A stretch of DNA of 64,000 bases from Shewanella khirikhana (GTDB lineage Bacteria > Pseudomonadota > Gammaproteobacteria > Enterobacterales > Shewanellaceae). Under the pieces are notes generated by a model. The model saw only the letters and a list, made by a program, of their open reading frames with translations. It ran no database searches and was not told the DNA's origin. Every line of letters begins with the position of its first letter. Positions within the stretch are counted from its first letter, which is position 1. Both the position numbers and the translations under genes were made by a program. Shown piece after piece: positions 9,630 to 17,872 of the stretch. Location: contig NZ_CP020373.1 of the NCBI RefSeq assembly GCF_003957745.1, positions 3,271,501-3,335,500 of the forward strand. The letters run 5' to 3'.

Positions 9630-10256
9630 TCAGGCCTTGGCGCGCTTGCGCTGAGCTATGTTAACCACCCAGATAATCACGCCAATCAGGAAGAAGGCGC
9701 TGGGGGGCAGCTTGAACATCTCGTTGGGCAGATACCAGCCGCCCTGCTCTATGGTCTTCAGAATGCTGTGACCAAACAGGGTGCCCGAGCCCAAGAGTTC
9801 ACGCACAAAGGCAACGCTCAGCAGGATAAAGCCGTAACCGGCGGCATTGCCGATGGCATCCATCACCGACAGGTGTGGCGGCTCTTTCATGGCAAAGGCT
9901 TCGGCGCGGCCCATCACGATGCAGTTGGTGATAATCAGGCTCACAAACACCGACAGCTGCTTGGATAAGTCCGGCGCCACGTCCTGAAGCACCATATCCA
10001 CCACAATCACCAGCGAGGCGATAATGGTCATCTGAGCGATGATGCGCACGCTGTTGGGGATAAAGGCGCGAATAAGCGAGATAAAGAAGTTGGAGCACAC
10101 CAACACAAAGGTCACCGCCAGTGTCATCACCAGCGCGGTTTGCATGGAGTTACTCACCGCCAGGGCCGAACAGACCCCCAGCACCTGCATGGCCACCGGG
10201 TTATTGGCAAACACCGGGCGCATCAGGAGTTCACGATTGGATAATACAGCGCTCAT
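9630..10256 (-). CDS. nqrD: Na+-translocating NADH:quinone reductase subunit D
   Basis: Polytopic inner-membrane subunit of NQR (208 residues, about six helices), paired with NqrE in an inverted pseudo-symmetric arrangement. The conserved LIITNCIVMGRAEAFA segment carries the cysteine expected to ligate the iron centre, and NPVAMQVLGVCSALAV carries the partner Cys. The start lies 1 base after the nqrC stop region, so translation is probably coupled. Confidence 0.96.
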   Translation of the reverse strand: MSAVLSNRELLMRPVFANNPVAMQVLGVCSALAVSNSMQTALVMTLAVTFVLVCSNFFISLIRAFIPNSVRIIAQMTIIASLVIVVDMVLQDVAPDLSKQLSVFVSLIITNCIVMGRAEAFAMKEPPHLSVMDAIGNAAGYGFILLSVAFVRELLGSGTLFGHSILKTIEQGGWYLPNEMFKLPPSAFFLIGVIIWVVNIAQRKRAKA

Positions 10257-10257
10257 C

Positions 10258-11022
10258 TCACACCCCCGCCGCTTTCAGCTTGTCGATAAAGGCATCAAAG
10301 CCTTCAGGACCAAACCAGAACTGCACCGCCTTGGCCACGCCCGCACCTGTGCGGGTGGCACCGCTCACACCATCGACGGCGCTCTTGTCCCCTGCCTTGG
10401 CTTCGCCCTTCACAATCTTGAAGGCCACATCGCCCTTGGCGTTGAAGATTTGCTTGCCCTGCCATTTGGCGAGCCAGTCGTCGTGGTTGATAAAGTCACC
10501 GATGCCCGGGGTTTCACCGTGCTCGTAGAACACGGCGCCAGTGATGGTATTGAGGTCGGCCTCAATCCCCACAAAGCCGTAGATAATCGACCACAGACCC
10601 TTGCCGTACACAGGCAGTACCAGCGCCTGCAGCTCACCCTTGTCATCCAGCACTTTGAAGATGCGGATTTCATTGGCGCGGGTCTTGATACGGGCCGTGT
10701 CTTTGGCAATCTTGCTGGAGGTATCCGGGTTGATGGCTGCCATGCGCTCGTCATAGTCGAGGATGTTGTCACGCTCATGCATCTCGCCGCTGGCAAGGTT
10801 CACCATGACCGGGCGCACCCGCGCCTCGAAGGTGGCTTTGACATCGGTAACATCCTTGATGTCAGCCGCCACCAGCACGTTTTGCATCAGCTCGTTGCGC
10901 TTTTTCACCAACTTGCGCTCCTTGAGCACATCGGCGGTGCCGGTGATCATAAAGGAGCAAACCAGGCACAGGACGACCGTGAAGGTCATGGTGCCGAGAA
11001 CACTGTCTTTGTTAAAGGCCAT
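10258..11022 (-). CDS. nqrC: Na+-translocating NADH:quinone reductase subunit C
   Basis: NQR subunit with a single N-terminal membrane helix (about 10-28) and a periplasmic FMN-binding domain (254 residues). The flavinylation motif is SGATRT at residues 220-225; Thr225 is the expected site for phosphoester-linked FMN, attached by ApbE. The start codon lies within the last 11 bases of nqrB, so the two genes overlap. No apbE gene lies beside this operon, so the flavin transferase must be elsewhere in the genome. Confidence 0.96.
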   Translation of the reverse strand: MAFNKDSVLGTMTFTVVLCLVCSFMITGTADVLKERKLVKKRNELMQNVLVAADIKDVTDVKATFEARVRPVMVNLASGEMHERDNILDYDERMAAINPDTSSKIAKDTARIKTRANEIRIFKVLDDKGELQALVLPVYGKGLWSIIYGFVGIEADLNTITGAVFYEHGETPGIGDFINHDDWLAKWQGKQIFNAKGDVAFKIVKGEAKAGDKSAVDGVSGATRTGAGVAKAVQFWFGPEGFDAFIDKLKAAGV

Positions 11023-12226
11023 TGCGCTTCAGCCTCCGTTTGATATTGAATCTTGCCACCAGCGAATCCAACACCGGCGCCCACAGGTTGGCGAACAGAA
11101 TCGCCAGCATGATGCCCTCGGGCTGCTTAACGTTGGCCACGCGGATAAGAATGGTCATGGCGCCCACCAGGATGCCGAACATCAGCTTGCCAGGTCGGGT
11201 GTAGGCGGTGGTCACAGGGTCGGTTGCCATAAACATCATCCCCAGCGCAAAGCCGCCGGTCACCAGATGCCAGGTCCAGGGCATGGCCGCCATGGCGTTT
11301 TTGCCGTCGCCAAACACATTGAACAGCAAGGATGTGGCAATGGCGCCGATAAGCACGCCCACCACAATGCGCCAGTCGGCGAGCCGGGTAAGGATAAGCA
11401 GGAGACCACCGGCAAAAATCGCCAGCGCCGAAGTTTCACCAATGGCGCCCACCTCGAAGCCCAAGAAGGCATCCCACCAGGCGGCATCGTTAAAGGCGTG
11501 GTACCAGGGGTACTCGGCAAACTTCATCTTGTTGGCAGCAACCTGCGCCAGGGTAGTGGCCGAACTGTAACCGTCTACCGCTACCAGCTGCGCCGAGGTA
11601 GTCACTTCGCTTGGGTAGGCAAAATAGATGAAGGCCAGACCCGCCAGCGCCGGATTCAGGAAGTTGTAACCCATGCCACCGAACAGCTCTTTGGCAACCA
11701 CAACGCCAAAGCTGATGCCCATCACCACCAGCCACAGGCTGATATTGGCGGGCAAACACAGGCTGAACAGCAGCGCTGTCACAAAGAAGCCTTCCTGCAT
11801 TTCCTGACGTCTGGCCTTGGCAAACACCATTTCCCAGAAGATGGTGGTGGTAAGGGCCGCCAGATAAATCGGCAGGTAATAGATAAGGCCGTAAGCCATC
11901 AAACCAAAGATGCCGGTGCTTTCAGTCAAACCGCCGAAGATGGCGTTGTAAAAGCTCTGGTGCCAGGTATCCAGCGGCGCGCTGCCCGCCAGAATGGCGA
12001 TTTGCGCCTGCAAGCCGGTGTTGTAGATGCCAAACAGGATGGCTGGCAGCAGACACAGGCCCACCAGGGTCATGGTGCGCTTCACTTCAATAGCATCACG
12101 CACGTGCACCGTATCCTGGGTGCTGGCGCCATGGCCGATAAACAGCGAGCGGAAATAGTCTTTAATCGTGTGTCCGGGAGCGTAGTAAGCGTCCTGGGCA
12201 CTGGGTTTCTTCATGGGCTTGCTCAT
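11012..12226 (-). CDS. nqrB: Na+-translocating NADH:quinone reductase subunit B
   Basis: Large polytopic subunit of NQR (404 residues, about ten helices). It carries covalently bound FMN and the sodium channel, and is related to RnfD. The flavinylation motif appears as YSSATTLAQ around residues 220-228, with Thr224 the likely FMN-bearing residue. AMNPALAGLAFIYFAYP-type segments and ATDPVTTAYTRPGKLMFG near the C-terminus match the family. The stop of nqrA and the start of nqrB share one base in a TAATG junction. Confidence 0.97.
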   Translation of the reverse strand: MSKPMKKPSAQDAYYAPGHTIKDYFRSLFIGHGASTQDTVHVRDAIEVKRTMTLVGLCLLPAILFGIYNTGLQAQIAILAGSAPLDTWHQSFYNAIFGGLTESTGIFGLMAYGLIYYLPIYLAALTTTIFWEMVFAKARRQEMQEGFFVTALLFSLCLPANISLWLVVMGISFGVVVAKELFGGMGYNFLNPALAGLAFIYFAYPSEVTTSAQLVAVDGYSSATTLAQVAANKMKFAEYPWYHAFNDAAWWDAFLGFEVGAIGETSALAIFAGGLLLILTRLADWRIVVGVLIGAIATSLLFNVFGDGKNAMAAMPWTWHLVTGGFALGMMFMATDPVTTAYTRPGKLMFGILVGAMTILIRVANVKQPEGIMLAILFANLWAPVLDSLVARFNIKRRLKRNGL

Positions 12227-13593
12227 TAGCCTTCCCTCTCGATAATCGTCAGGCAGGCGCGAAGCTCCTGGCCAAAATCGTACTTACTGGGGCAGACGAA
12301 GGTGCACAGAGCCAGATCTTCTTCATCCAGCTCCAGTGCGCCCAAAAGCTGCGCCTCGTCGGTGTCACGCACCACCAGATCCCGCACCAGCAAGGTGGGC
12401 AGAATATCCAGCGGCATCACCCGGTCCAGCTGGCCAAAGGCCATCATGGCGCGCTTGGCACCGCCGGTGTGGGTGGTCATGTCGTAAAGCTTCTTGGGCA
12501 AAAAGCGCGACAGCACGGTACGGGTGATAGAGAACTTGTCCCGGCCCAGGCGTACCCAGGGCAAGAAGTGCTCACTGTCATCTTCGGTGACAACCGAAAT
12601 TTGCGGGTGGAAGCGGCCGAGGAAGTCGAACGCGCCTTCGGCGGTGTGGCCAGACAGCACAGAGCCGGAGACCACCCGGGAATGCACTTCGTCTTTGATT
12701 TCGCCTTTGACGATATCGCTGACCTTGGCACCCAGCACAGTGGCAATCAGCCTTGGCTTAAGCACGTTGGGGCCGGCGAGCGCCACAATGCGGCGGTTAT
12801 CCAGCTGTCCTGTGGTAAAGAGGCGGCCAACCGCCATCACGTCCTGATAGCCGATGTGCCATACCTGACGCTCCATACTGACTGGCATCAGCATATGAAT
12901 GTGAGTACCCACCAACCCGGCAGGGTGCACACCCTGGAATCTGTGGGTCTGCACCCGTGGCAGCTCGGCGCCCGGCAGCAGCTCGTGGTTGCCGTCCTGA
13001 CACAAGAACACCGGCCCGTCGGTGAGCTGAGTAAGTACCTGCATACCGGCAGCAAAGGCATCCACGTCGGTATTGATAATTACCCGCGGATCGGCCGCCA
13101 GCGGATTGGTGTCCACCGCGGTAACAAACAAGCCAGCTGGCACTGAGCCCGGCTTGGGCGCGCGGGAAAATGGACGGGTGCGAAGTGCAGTCCACAGGCC
13201 ACTTTGCAGCAGCTTGTCCTGCACCTGCTCACGGGACAGGGCGGCAAGGTTTGCCTCGGCACCAAAGTCGATTGCCTCGTCGGAGCCATCACAATCGATG
13301 ACCACCGACAGCAGCATACGCTTCTCGCCCCTGTGGATAGCAGAAACAACCCCGGCGCAGGGCGCGGTAAAACGCACACCCGGGTTGCTCTTGTCTTCAA
13401 ACAGCGCCTGACCCTTGATAACCCGTTCGCCCTCTTCCACCAGCATGGAAGGCTTAAGCCCTACATACTCCTTGCCAAGCAAGGCCAACTGGGAAGGTTT
13501 GGCGGCGAGGTCAATCTCTTGCCTTGGCGCACCGGCAATGGGCACATCCAGGCCCTTTTTCACTGTGATTATCGCTTCGGAATAATCTGCCAT
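12226..13593 (-). CDS. nqrA: Na+-translocating NADH:quinone reductase subunit A
   Basis: Cytoplasmic subunit of NQR, about 455 residues, without membrane segments; implicated in quinone interaction. Recognisable blocks are ITVKKGLDVPIAGAP at the N-terminus, RFTAPCAGVVSAIHRGEKR, SGLWTALRTRPFS, DTNPLAADPRVI, HPAGLVGTHIH and the C-terminal LGALELDEEDLALCTFVCP. ATG at 13593 (MADYSE) is chosen because the family N-terminus begins close to this point; a longer frame reaches 13641. First gene of nqrABCDEF, so the promoter should lie in 13594-13900. Confidence 0.96.
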   Translation of the reverse strand: MADYSEAIITVKKGLDVPIAGAPRQEIDLAAKPSQLALLGKEYVGLKPSMLVEEGERVIKGQALFEDKSNPGVRFTAPCAGVVSAIHRGEKRMLLSVVIDCDGSDEAIDFGAEANLAALSREQVQDKLLQSGLWTALRTRPFSRAPKPGSVPAGLFVTAVDTNPLAADPRVIINTDVDAFAAGMQVLTQLTDGPVFLCQDGNHELLPGAELPRVQTHRFQGVHPAGLVGTHIHMLMPVSMERQVWHIGYQDVMAVGRLFTTGQLDNRRIVALAGPNVLKPRLIATVLGAKVSDIVKGEIKDEVHSRVVSGSVLSGHTAEGAFDFLGRFHPQISVVTEDDSEHFLPWVRLGRDKFSITRTVLSRFLPKKLYDMTTHTGGAKRAMMAFGQLDRVMPLDILPTLLVRDLVVRDTDEAQLLGALELDEEDLALCTFVCPSKYDFGQELRACLTIIEREG

Positions 13594-13815
13594 GATTGCG
13601 GTCGCTCTCTCGGAAAATACACTACGAGCGATCGTACGCATTCAGGCAAAAAATTTCCGTCAACCACATCACAATTGGCTCAAAAGTGAAAGTTAACTAC
13701 AAAAGACCACAAAACAGCGCTGTTTTTAGCCAATTATGGCTGTGGCTTATGCCTTAATGTCATAAAATTACACAAATTCAGTTAAATTTAATTAATGCAA
13801 ATATCTTTATTTTAC

Positions 13816-13846
13816 ATACAGATATAGCAACTCGCGCGATCTGTAT
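13816..13846. promoter_or_regulatory. Inverted repeat upstream of nqrA, candidate operator
   Basis: ATACAGAT at 13816-13823 and ATCTGTAT at 13839-13846 form a perfect 8-base dyad with a 15-base spacer, about 225 bases upstream of the nqrA start in an AT-rich stretch. No T-run follows, so it does not look like a terminator. The binding protein is unknown. Confidence 0.35.
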
Positions 13847-14125
13847 CACTGAATTTTACTAAGGCAAAAGCCCCCATTTGGTGAAAATCAACCTCAGTCT
13901 CCCCCGCCCCGCAGCGCCCTAACCCCGGGTGATCGAGCTCTCAATTCCGACATAAAGCCTGCGTGACCTGCTAGACACCCAGAGCCGATTCCATGACCAC
14001 TGCCTACAATCCGGCACATTTTGACCCAGACTTTTCGGCATCATACTCAGGTTGTATATAACCGGCGGATATATATAAAGGCGAAATAGTATACGGAATA
14101 CTTGCCTTTATTAGAGGAAGCCAAT

Positions 14126-14161
14126 ATGTTTGCCAAAAAAATGACAGCGTTGTCTAAATAA
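14126..14161 (+). CDS. Possible 11-residue leader peptide ahead of pilE
   Basis: ATG at 14126 with AGAGGA six bases upstream opens a frame coding MFAKKMTALSK and stops at TAA, 34 bases before the pilin start. The ribosome-binding site is better than that of the pilin gene itself. It could be a leader peptide coupling translation, or the remnant of a decayed gene. Nothing in the peptide suggests a function. Confidence 0.25.
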   Translation: MFAKKMTALSK

Positions 14162-14195
14162 GAAAATCACAAACAAACAACGGGATACAATCTAC

Positions 14196-14606
14196 ATGTC
14201 AATTACCCCTGAGTATGCAAGGAAGCACCCTGACATCCCCGCAGCACAACAAGGCTTTACCCTTATAGAACTGATGATAGTAGTGGCCATTGTCGGCATT
14301 ATTGCCGCCATTGCCCTGCCGTCGTATCAGGAACATTTGAAAAAGGGCCGCCGCTTCGATGCCCAGCAGCAGCTGGTCAGTCTGTCCCATACACTGGAGC
14401 GCAACTTCTCCCGTGAAGGCGTTTATCCAGACACCCTGGCGCCCCTGCCCAGCGACAAGTTTTACACCTACTCCTACACCCAGGTGGACGGACAGAGTTT
14501 TGTGCTGAAAGCCACCCCAAGCAGCCACCAAAATGACGGTTGCGGTGCCCTGACACTGGATCAGAAAGGCACAGAAGGCGCTTCCAAAACTGGCTGCTGG
14601 GAGTAA
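14196..14606 (+). CDS. pilE: Type IV pilin PilE-like protein
   Basis: Secreted pilin or pseudopilin of 136 residues. The prepilin peptidase site is QQG|FTLIELM: leader of 20 residues, Phe at +1, conserved Glu at +5, then a hydrophobic helix to about residue 43. The body has a YxxxLxxLP-type segment and a C-terminal cysteine pair (GCGALTL...GCWE) that would close the usual D-loop. It is the first gene of a five-gene cluster pilE-fimT-pilV-pilW-pilX-like; the gap to the next gene is 4 bases. Whether it is the major subunit or a minor pilin is not decided by sequence. The short length and position favour a minor pilin. Confidence 0.88.
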   Translation: MSITPEYARKHPDIPAAQQGFTLIELMIVVAIVGIIAAIALPSYQEHLKKGRRFDAQQQLVSLSHTLERNFSREGVYPDTLAPLPSDKFYTYSYTQVDGQSFVLKATPSSHQNDGCGALTLDQKGTEGASKTGCWE

Positions 14607-14610
14607 CCCA

Positions 14611-15045
14611 GTGAAAAATAACAAAGTAACAGGCTTAAGTCTGGTTGAACTCATGGTGGTGATCGCCATGATTGGCATTCTGGCCGCCATCGCCCTGCCC
14701 TCTTATAACAAGCTGGTACAAAGCGAGCGTCTTACCGCCAGTGCCAACCGGCTGCAATCGGGATTCAAGTTTGCCCGCTCCGAAGCCATCAAGCGCGGTG
14801 AAACTGTGGCGATGGCCGTACAAAACGACCTCAGCATCAAGGTGTTGGCGGCAGATTTAACCGAACTCAGGCTGATTGCCGCCCCCGACACAGGTGTCAC
14901 CATCGAGGGCCTTGCGGATATGGCTATCTCACCGCTTGGCACCACCACCGCCGCCGATATCCTGCTGGCCAACAGTGACCGGGATCTGCGTCTGTGCATT
15001 TTACGCAGTGGCCAAAGCCTGCTGGGTGGAGGGAACTGCCCATGA
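14611..15045 (+). CDS. fimT: FimT/GspH-family pseudopilin
   Basis: Minor pilin of 144 residues with prepilin signal VTG|LSLVELM (leader of 8, Glu at +5), a hydrophobic helix, and the GspH/FimT landmark of an FKFARSEAIKRG segment after the helix. The C-terminus has a cysteine pair, LCILRSG and GGNCP. The start is GTG at 14611 with GGGAG upstream. Its stop overlaps the next start as ATGA. Minor pilins of this class help prime filament assembly. Confidence 0.85.
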   Translation: MKNNKVTGLSLVELMVVIAMIGILAAIALPSYNKLVQSERLTASANRLQSGFKFARSEAIKRGETVAMAVQNDLSIKVLAADLTELRLIAAPDTGVTIEGLADMAISPLGTTTAADILLANSDRDLRLCILRSGQSLLGGGNCP

Positions 15046-15422
15046 AAACTCAACAGGGCTTTACCCTGACCGAAGTTATGGTGTCGCTGGTGATTTCAGT
15101 GGTCGCGCTGCTGGGGCTTGGCAAGGCGCAGCTGCAATCGCTGAAGCACGCCAATAACGGCTTTTATTACACCCAGGCGAGTATTCATGCCCAGAACGTT
15201 TCCGAACGGCTGTGGCTTAAGGCCTGTGAGTTTCAGCAAAATCCGGCCGCATTTACCGATGCCGCCTACCGCGCATCGCTCCAGCCCGGTGGCCGTTTCA
15301 ATCTGGTTTTGCCCGATGCCTTTGCCAACCAAATGGCGGTTGAGGTCAACTGGCAGGACAGCCGCATTGAAGACGGCAACAGTGTCAGCCTCAATCTGAC
15401 TTTTCCGGAGTTCTGCCAATGA
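15042..15422 (+). CDS. pilV: Type IV minor pilin PilV-like
   Basis: Minor pilin of about 126 residues with prepilin signal QQG|FTLTEVM (6-residue leader, Glu at +5) and a hydrophobic helix to about residue 25. The SLKHANNGFYYTQASIHAQ stretch after it is the usual PilV/GspI landmark. ATG at 15042 overlaps the fimT stop by four bases. The gene ends in the same ATGA arrangement with pilW. The globular domain is small and its role is inferred from position. Confidence 0.83.
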   Translation: MKTQQGFTLTEVMVSLVISVVALLGLGKAQLQSLKHANNGFYYTQASIHAQNVSERLWLKACEFQQNPAAFTDAAYRASLQPGGRFNLVLPDAFANQMAVEVNWQDSRIEDGNSVSLNLTFPEFCQ

Positions 15423-15943
15423 TGCGCCTTCATTCCATGCGGGGCATGACCCTGACCGAACTCATGGTGGCCATGGTGCTGGGGCTGCTGATAAGCCTGG
15501 CGGTCATCAACCTTTACACCCCACTCAAGGCCACAGTTGCCGAGAGCAAGCGGCTTGAGAGCGCGAGTGAAAGTTTGCGTCTGGTGACATTGCATCTGGG
15601 CCGCAGCATTCGCCATGCCGATGCCATTACCGCCATCACCCAGACCCAGCTTGGCCTGGAAATAAAGGTAGGCCCGGGGCAGGAAACCCAAAGTTGCCTC
15701 GATAACCAGATGACGGCAGACTTCAGCGAAACCTACCGCTTCGAAGCGCCCAACCTCTACTGCGATGACGGCAGCGGCGAGCAGCTGTTGATGAGCCAAA
15801 TCATCGACTTGCGCTTTAGCCGCAGCGGCGCCCTGGTATCTGTCACCTTAAGCCCTTCAGGCGCACCGGAACATCTGCAAACCACCCAAATCGACATCGC
15901 GATGCGCAAGCCAATCTGGCAAGCCGCGGTCAGTGCACCTTAA
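15419..15943 (+). CDS. pilW: Type IV minor pilin PilW-like
   Basis: Minor pilin of 174 residues: prepilin signal MRG|MTLTELM (9-residue leader, Glu at +5), then a hydrophobic helix. An SESLRLVTLHLGRSIRHA segment follows, typical of PilW/GspJ. It has two cysteines (SCLDNQM and LYCDDG) that may pair. The four-base overlap with pilV implies coupled translation; the next gene starts 18 bases downstream with AAGGAG ahead of it. Confidence 0.82.
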   Translation: MMRLHSMRGMTLTELMVAMVLGLLISLAVINLYTPLKATVAESKRLESASESLRLVTLHLGRSIRHADAITAITQTQLGLEIKVGPGQETQSCLDNQMTADFSETYRFEAPNLYCDDGSGEQLLMSQIIDLRFSRSGALVSVTLSPSGAPEHLQTTQIDIAMRKPIWQAAVSAP

Positions 15944-15961
15944 CCCAGGGAAGGAGTTAAC

Positions 15962-17587
15962 ATGCGCATTCACGCCCAAGCCTCCCGCCAGCGAGGCGCT
16001 GTACTGCTGGTAGTGCTGGTGTTCAGCATCATGGCGACTTTATTAGTGGTCACCAACCTGAAAGACAACCTGGTGCAGGAGCGTCTGGCCGGTAACTTTC
16101 AAAAGCAGCTAAACGCCCGTTACACCGCCGAGCAAGGCATGTACGAGAGTTACAACCGCCTTAAAGCCAGGTTGAGAACCCACCCCAAGAGCACGCTGGA
16201 AAACCTCAAAGACGCGCTCCCCGGCCGTGCCAACGGTAAGGTACGTGGCAGCCACTTTGAAACCCGTAATCATCGTATTCCGGCACCGGGGCTGTTGATG
16301 CTGGCGAGCCGTGGCCATCATCTGGAGGGCGCCGCCGGGCTGAACGTGGCCTTTGCACTGCAGGCTATTCCCGGCAATGAAATCTACGAGGATGCCGTAG
16401 TGGCCTGTGAAGGGATCAGCCTCAAAGGCAGTGGCACCATAGACAGTTATGACTCAGGCAAAGGCGCCTACGGCGACAACAATAAAGGCCGCAACGCCAA
16501 CGTGGGCACCATCTCGGCCAACGCAGATGTCATCCTCGATGGCCACTCCCCCATCGAGGGCAACGTGCGCGCCACCGGCGATGTCAGTCTGAAAGGCTCC
16601 TCGCCGGTCAGTGGCAATGTGCATGCCAGCGGCGATGTCATTATTTCCTCGGGCTCTGGCCTCAGGGTCGATGGCAATATTCGCAATGGTGGCGACTTCA
16701 GCCTCAATGGCGGCATAGTCTCGGGCTCGGTACATACCAATGGCAATGCCTTGATGGACTGGAGTACCGAGATAAGCAGTGGTGAACTGCTCTATGGTGG
16801 CCAGGGCACCTTCCGCGACAACGAAGACAAAGTCTTTGAAGGTGCGGATCACAGGGTCAACCCAAATGTGCCCGAGGTGGCCACCAGCAGCTGCGACCCC
16901 ATTAACATGCCACAGGTGATGGCTAAATTAGCAGGCACCTTCAACGAAGGCCCTCTTGCCGTGGCGGCCAATGATGTACTCGACTTAACGCCACTGGGTT
17001 CCAGCCACGAAAACACAGGCAATGGCAAAGGTAAAGGCGGCGGCCCTATTCCGCCCATGACCCCGAGAAAAGCCGATGTGCTCGGCGACAAGGCGCCTGT
17101 GTATCGCTTCGACAGTCTGAATATGAGCTCAAACGGCATTATCAATATCAGCGGCGGCGACGTAACACTGATTGTCGACGGCGACTTCAGTATGGCCGGC
17201 GACAACAAGCTGAATATTGCCGAGGACTCAAGCCTGACCATCATAGTGGGCGGCAAAGTCAGTCTGGGCGCGGGTGCCAAGGTCACGGCGAAAAAAGAAG
17301 GTATTCGTGACAACGGCAAAATCGCCATGTCGCTCTATTCTGCCTACGATGGCGCCGATGGCATCACCATCAGTGGCTCAACGCCAATTTACGCCGCCAT
17401 GTACGCCCCGCTGACCGATGTCAAACTCTCCGGCAGCGGCGCCCTCTATGGTGCCGTGCGCGGCAAAACCATTTCCGCCTCCGGCGGCAGCGGCATCCAC
17501 TATGATGAAGCCCTGGGCCTGGCCGACCTGGGTGAAGACCACGGTAAACCGCCGGTGCTGGCACTGCGGGATTGGCTATGGCTATAA
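15962..17587 (+). CDS. PilX N-terminal protein with large beta-solenoid-like body
   Basis: 541 residues, about three times the length of a normal PilX. The N-terminus RGAVLLVVLVFSIMATLLVV (about 11-30) is the PilX-type anchor, with little or no cleavable leader and no FTLIEL. Residues about 145-270 carry repeating strand-turn units such as GNVRATGDVSLKG and GNVHASGDV, resembling bactofilin or polymer-forming repeats. A Gly/Lys/Pro linker (about 345-365) leads to a second repeat block (about 375-520) ending in IYAAMYAPLTDVKLSGSGAL and GSGIHYDEAL, which resembles a domain I recall from PilX-like proteins in several phyla (DUF7305 type). Last gene of the operon; no pilY1 follows. Likely displayed at the pilus tip, but that is inference. 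Confidence 0.7.
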   Translation: MRIHAQASRQRGAVLLVVLVFSIMATLLVVTNLKDNLVQERLAGNFQKQLNARYTAEQGMYESYNRLKARLRTHPKSTLENLKDALPGRANGKVRGSHFETRNHRIPAPGLLMLASRGHHLEGAAGLNVAFALQAIPGNEIYEDAVVACEGISLKGSGTIDSYDSGKGAYGDNNKGRNANVGTISANADVILDGHSPIEGNVRATGDVSLKGSSPVSGNVHASGDVIISSGSGLRVDGNIRNGGDFSLNGGIVSGSVHTNGNALMDWSTEISSGELLYGGQGTFRDNEDKVFEGADHRVNPNVPEVATSSCDPINMPQVMAKLAGTFNEGPLAVAANDVLDLTPLGSSHENTGNGKGKGGGPIPPMTPRKADVLGDKAPVYRFDSLNMSSNGIINISGGDVTLIVDGDFSMAGDNKLNIAEDSSLTIIVGGKVSLGAGAKVTAKKEGIRDNGKIAMSLYSAYDGADGITISGSTPIYAAMYAPLTDVKLSGSGALYGAVRGKTISASGGSGIHYDEALGLADLGEDHGKPPVLALRDWLWL

Positions 17588-17620
17588 GCCAATGGCTGGC
17601 TTGATTGCCAAAGTTTCAAT

Positions 17621-17645
17621 AAGGCCCTTCGGGGCCTTTTTTGTT
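17621..17645 (+). terminator. Terminator of the pilin operon
   Basis: A 7-base-pair stem (AAGGCCC at 17621-17627 with GGGCCTT at 17632-17638) closed by a stable TTCG loop and followed by T residues, 34 bases past the last pilin stop. Confidence 0.85.
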
Positions 17646-17798
17646 ATCAAACCACTCCTTACTACCTACAAAGCAATAACCAAACAAGAATCACTTTCAT
17701 TTAAGCCCTTCATTTTTAAGGCTCGTTTAAGTCCAATGGCGAGCCCCTGCAATAGCTCGGTTTGTCTGCATGCCTGGTTAAATTTCAAACTGAGAAGC

Positions 17799-17822
17799 AG
17801 ATCACGCTCAAAAACATGATCT
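17799..17822. promoter_or_regulatory. Inverted repeat AGATCA-N12-TGATCT upstream of nap
   Basis: Perfect 6-base arms at 17799-17804 and 17817-17822 with a 12-base spacer, about 20 bases upstream of the NarP-like site. It resembles neither a good CRP site nor a good FNR site. Candidate operator only. Confidence 0.25.
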
Positions 17823-17842
17823 GGGTCTACAAACCCTTCCGA

Positions 17843-17858
17843 TACCTCCTAGTGGGTA
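17843..17858. promoter_or_regulatory. Predicted NarP/NarL 7-2-7 binding site for nap
   Basis: TACCTCC-TA-GTGGGTA reads as two converging heptamers separated by two bases, the arrangement recognised by NarP (consensus TACYYMT, N2, AKRRGTA). Only the innermost base of each heptamer deviates. The right heptamer also forms the palindrome GTGGGTATACCCAC with a third heptamer (17859-17865). Shewanella nitrate respiration is controlled by NarQ-NarP, so this fits the operon. It lies about 95 bases upstream of napD. Confidence 0.55.
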
Positions 17859-17872
17859 TACCCACAAAAATA

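Larger units (their letters stand above)
13594..14195. other. Divergent intergenic region between nqrA and the pilin operon
   Basis: About 600 bases with no long reading frame. The half next to nqrA is AT-rich (about 13680-13860) and holds the 8-base inverted repeat at 13816-13846. The half next to the pilin operon has an AT-rich stretch near 14050-14110 containing TATATA-like sequence that could serve as promoter. An 11-codon reading frame follows at 14126-14161. No RNA gene was recognised. Confidence 0.7.

Noticed and set aside
10763..12229. 488-codon frame on the plus strand
   Set aside because: Antisense to nqrB, His/Gln/Gly-rich, low-complexity composition typical of a shadow frame.
14199..14690. 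163-codon minus-strand frame across pilE and fimT
   Set aside because: Antisense to two genes with intact prepilin signals.
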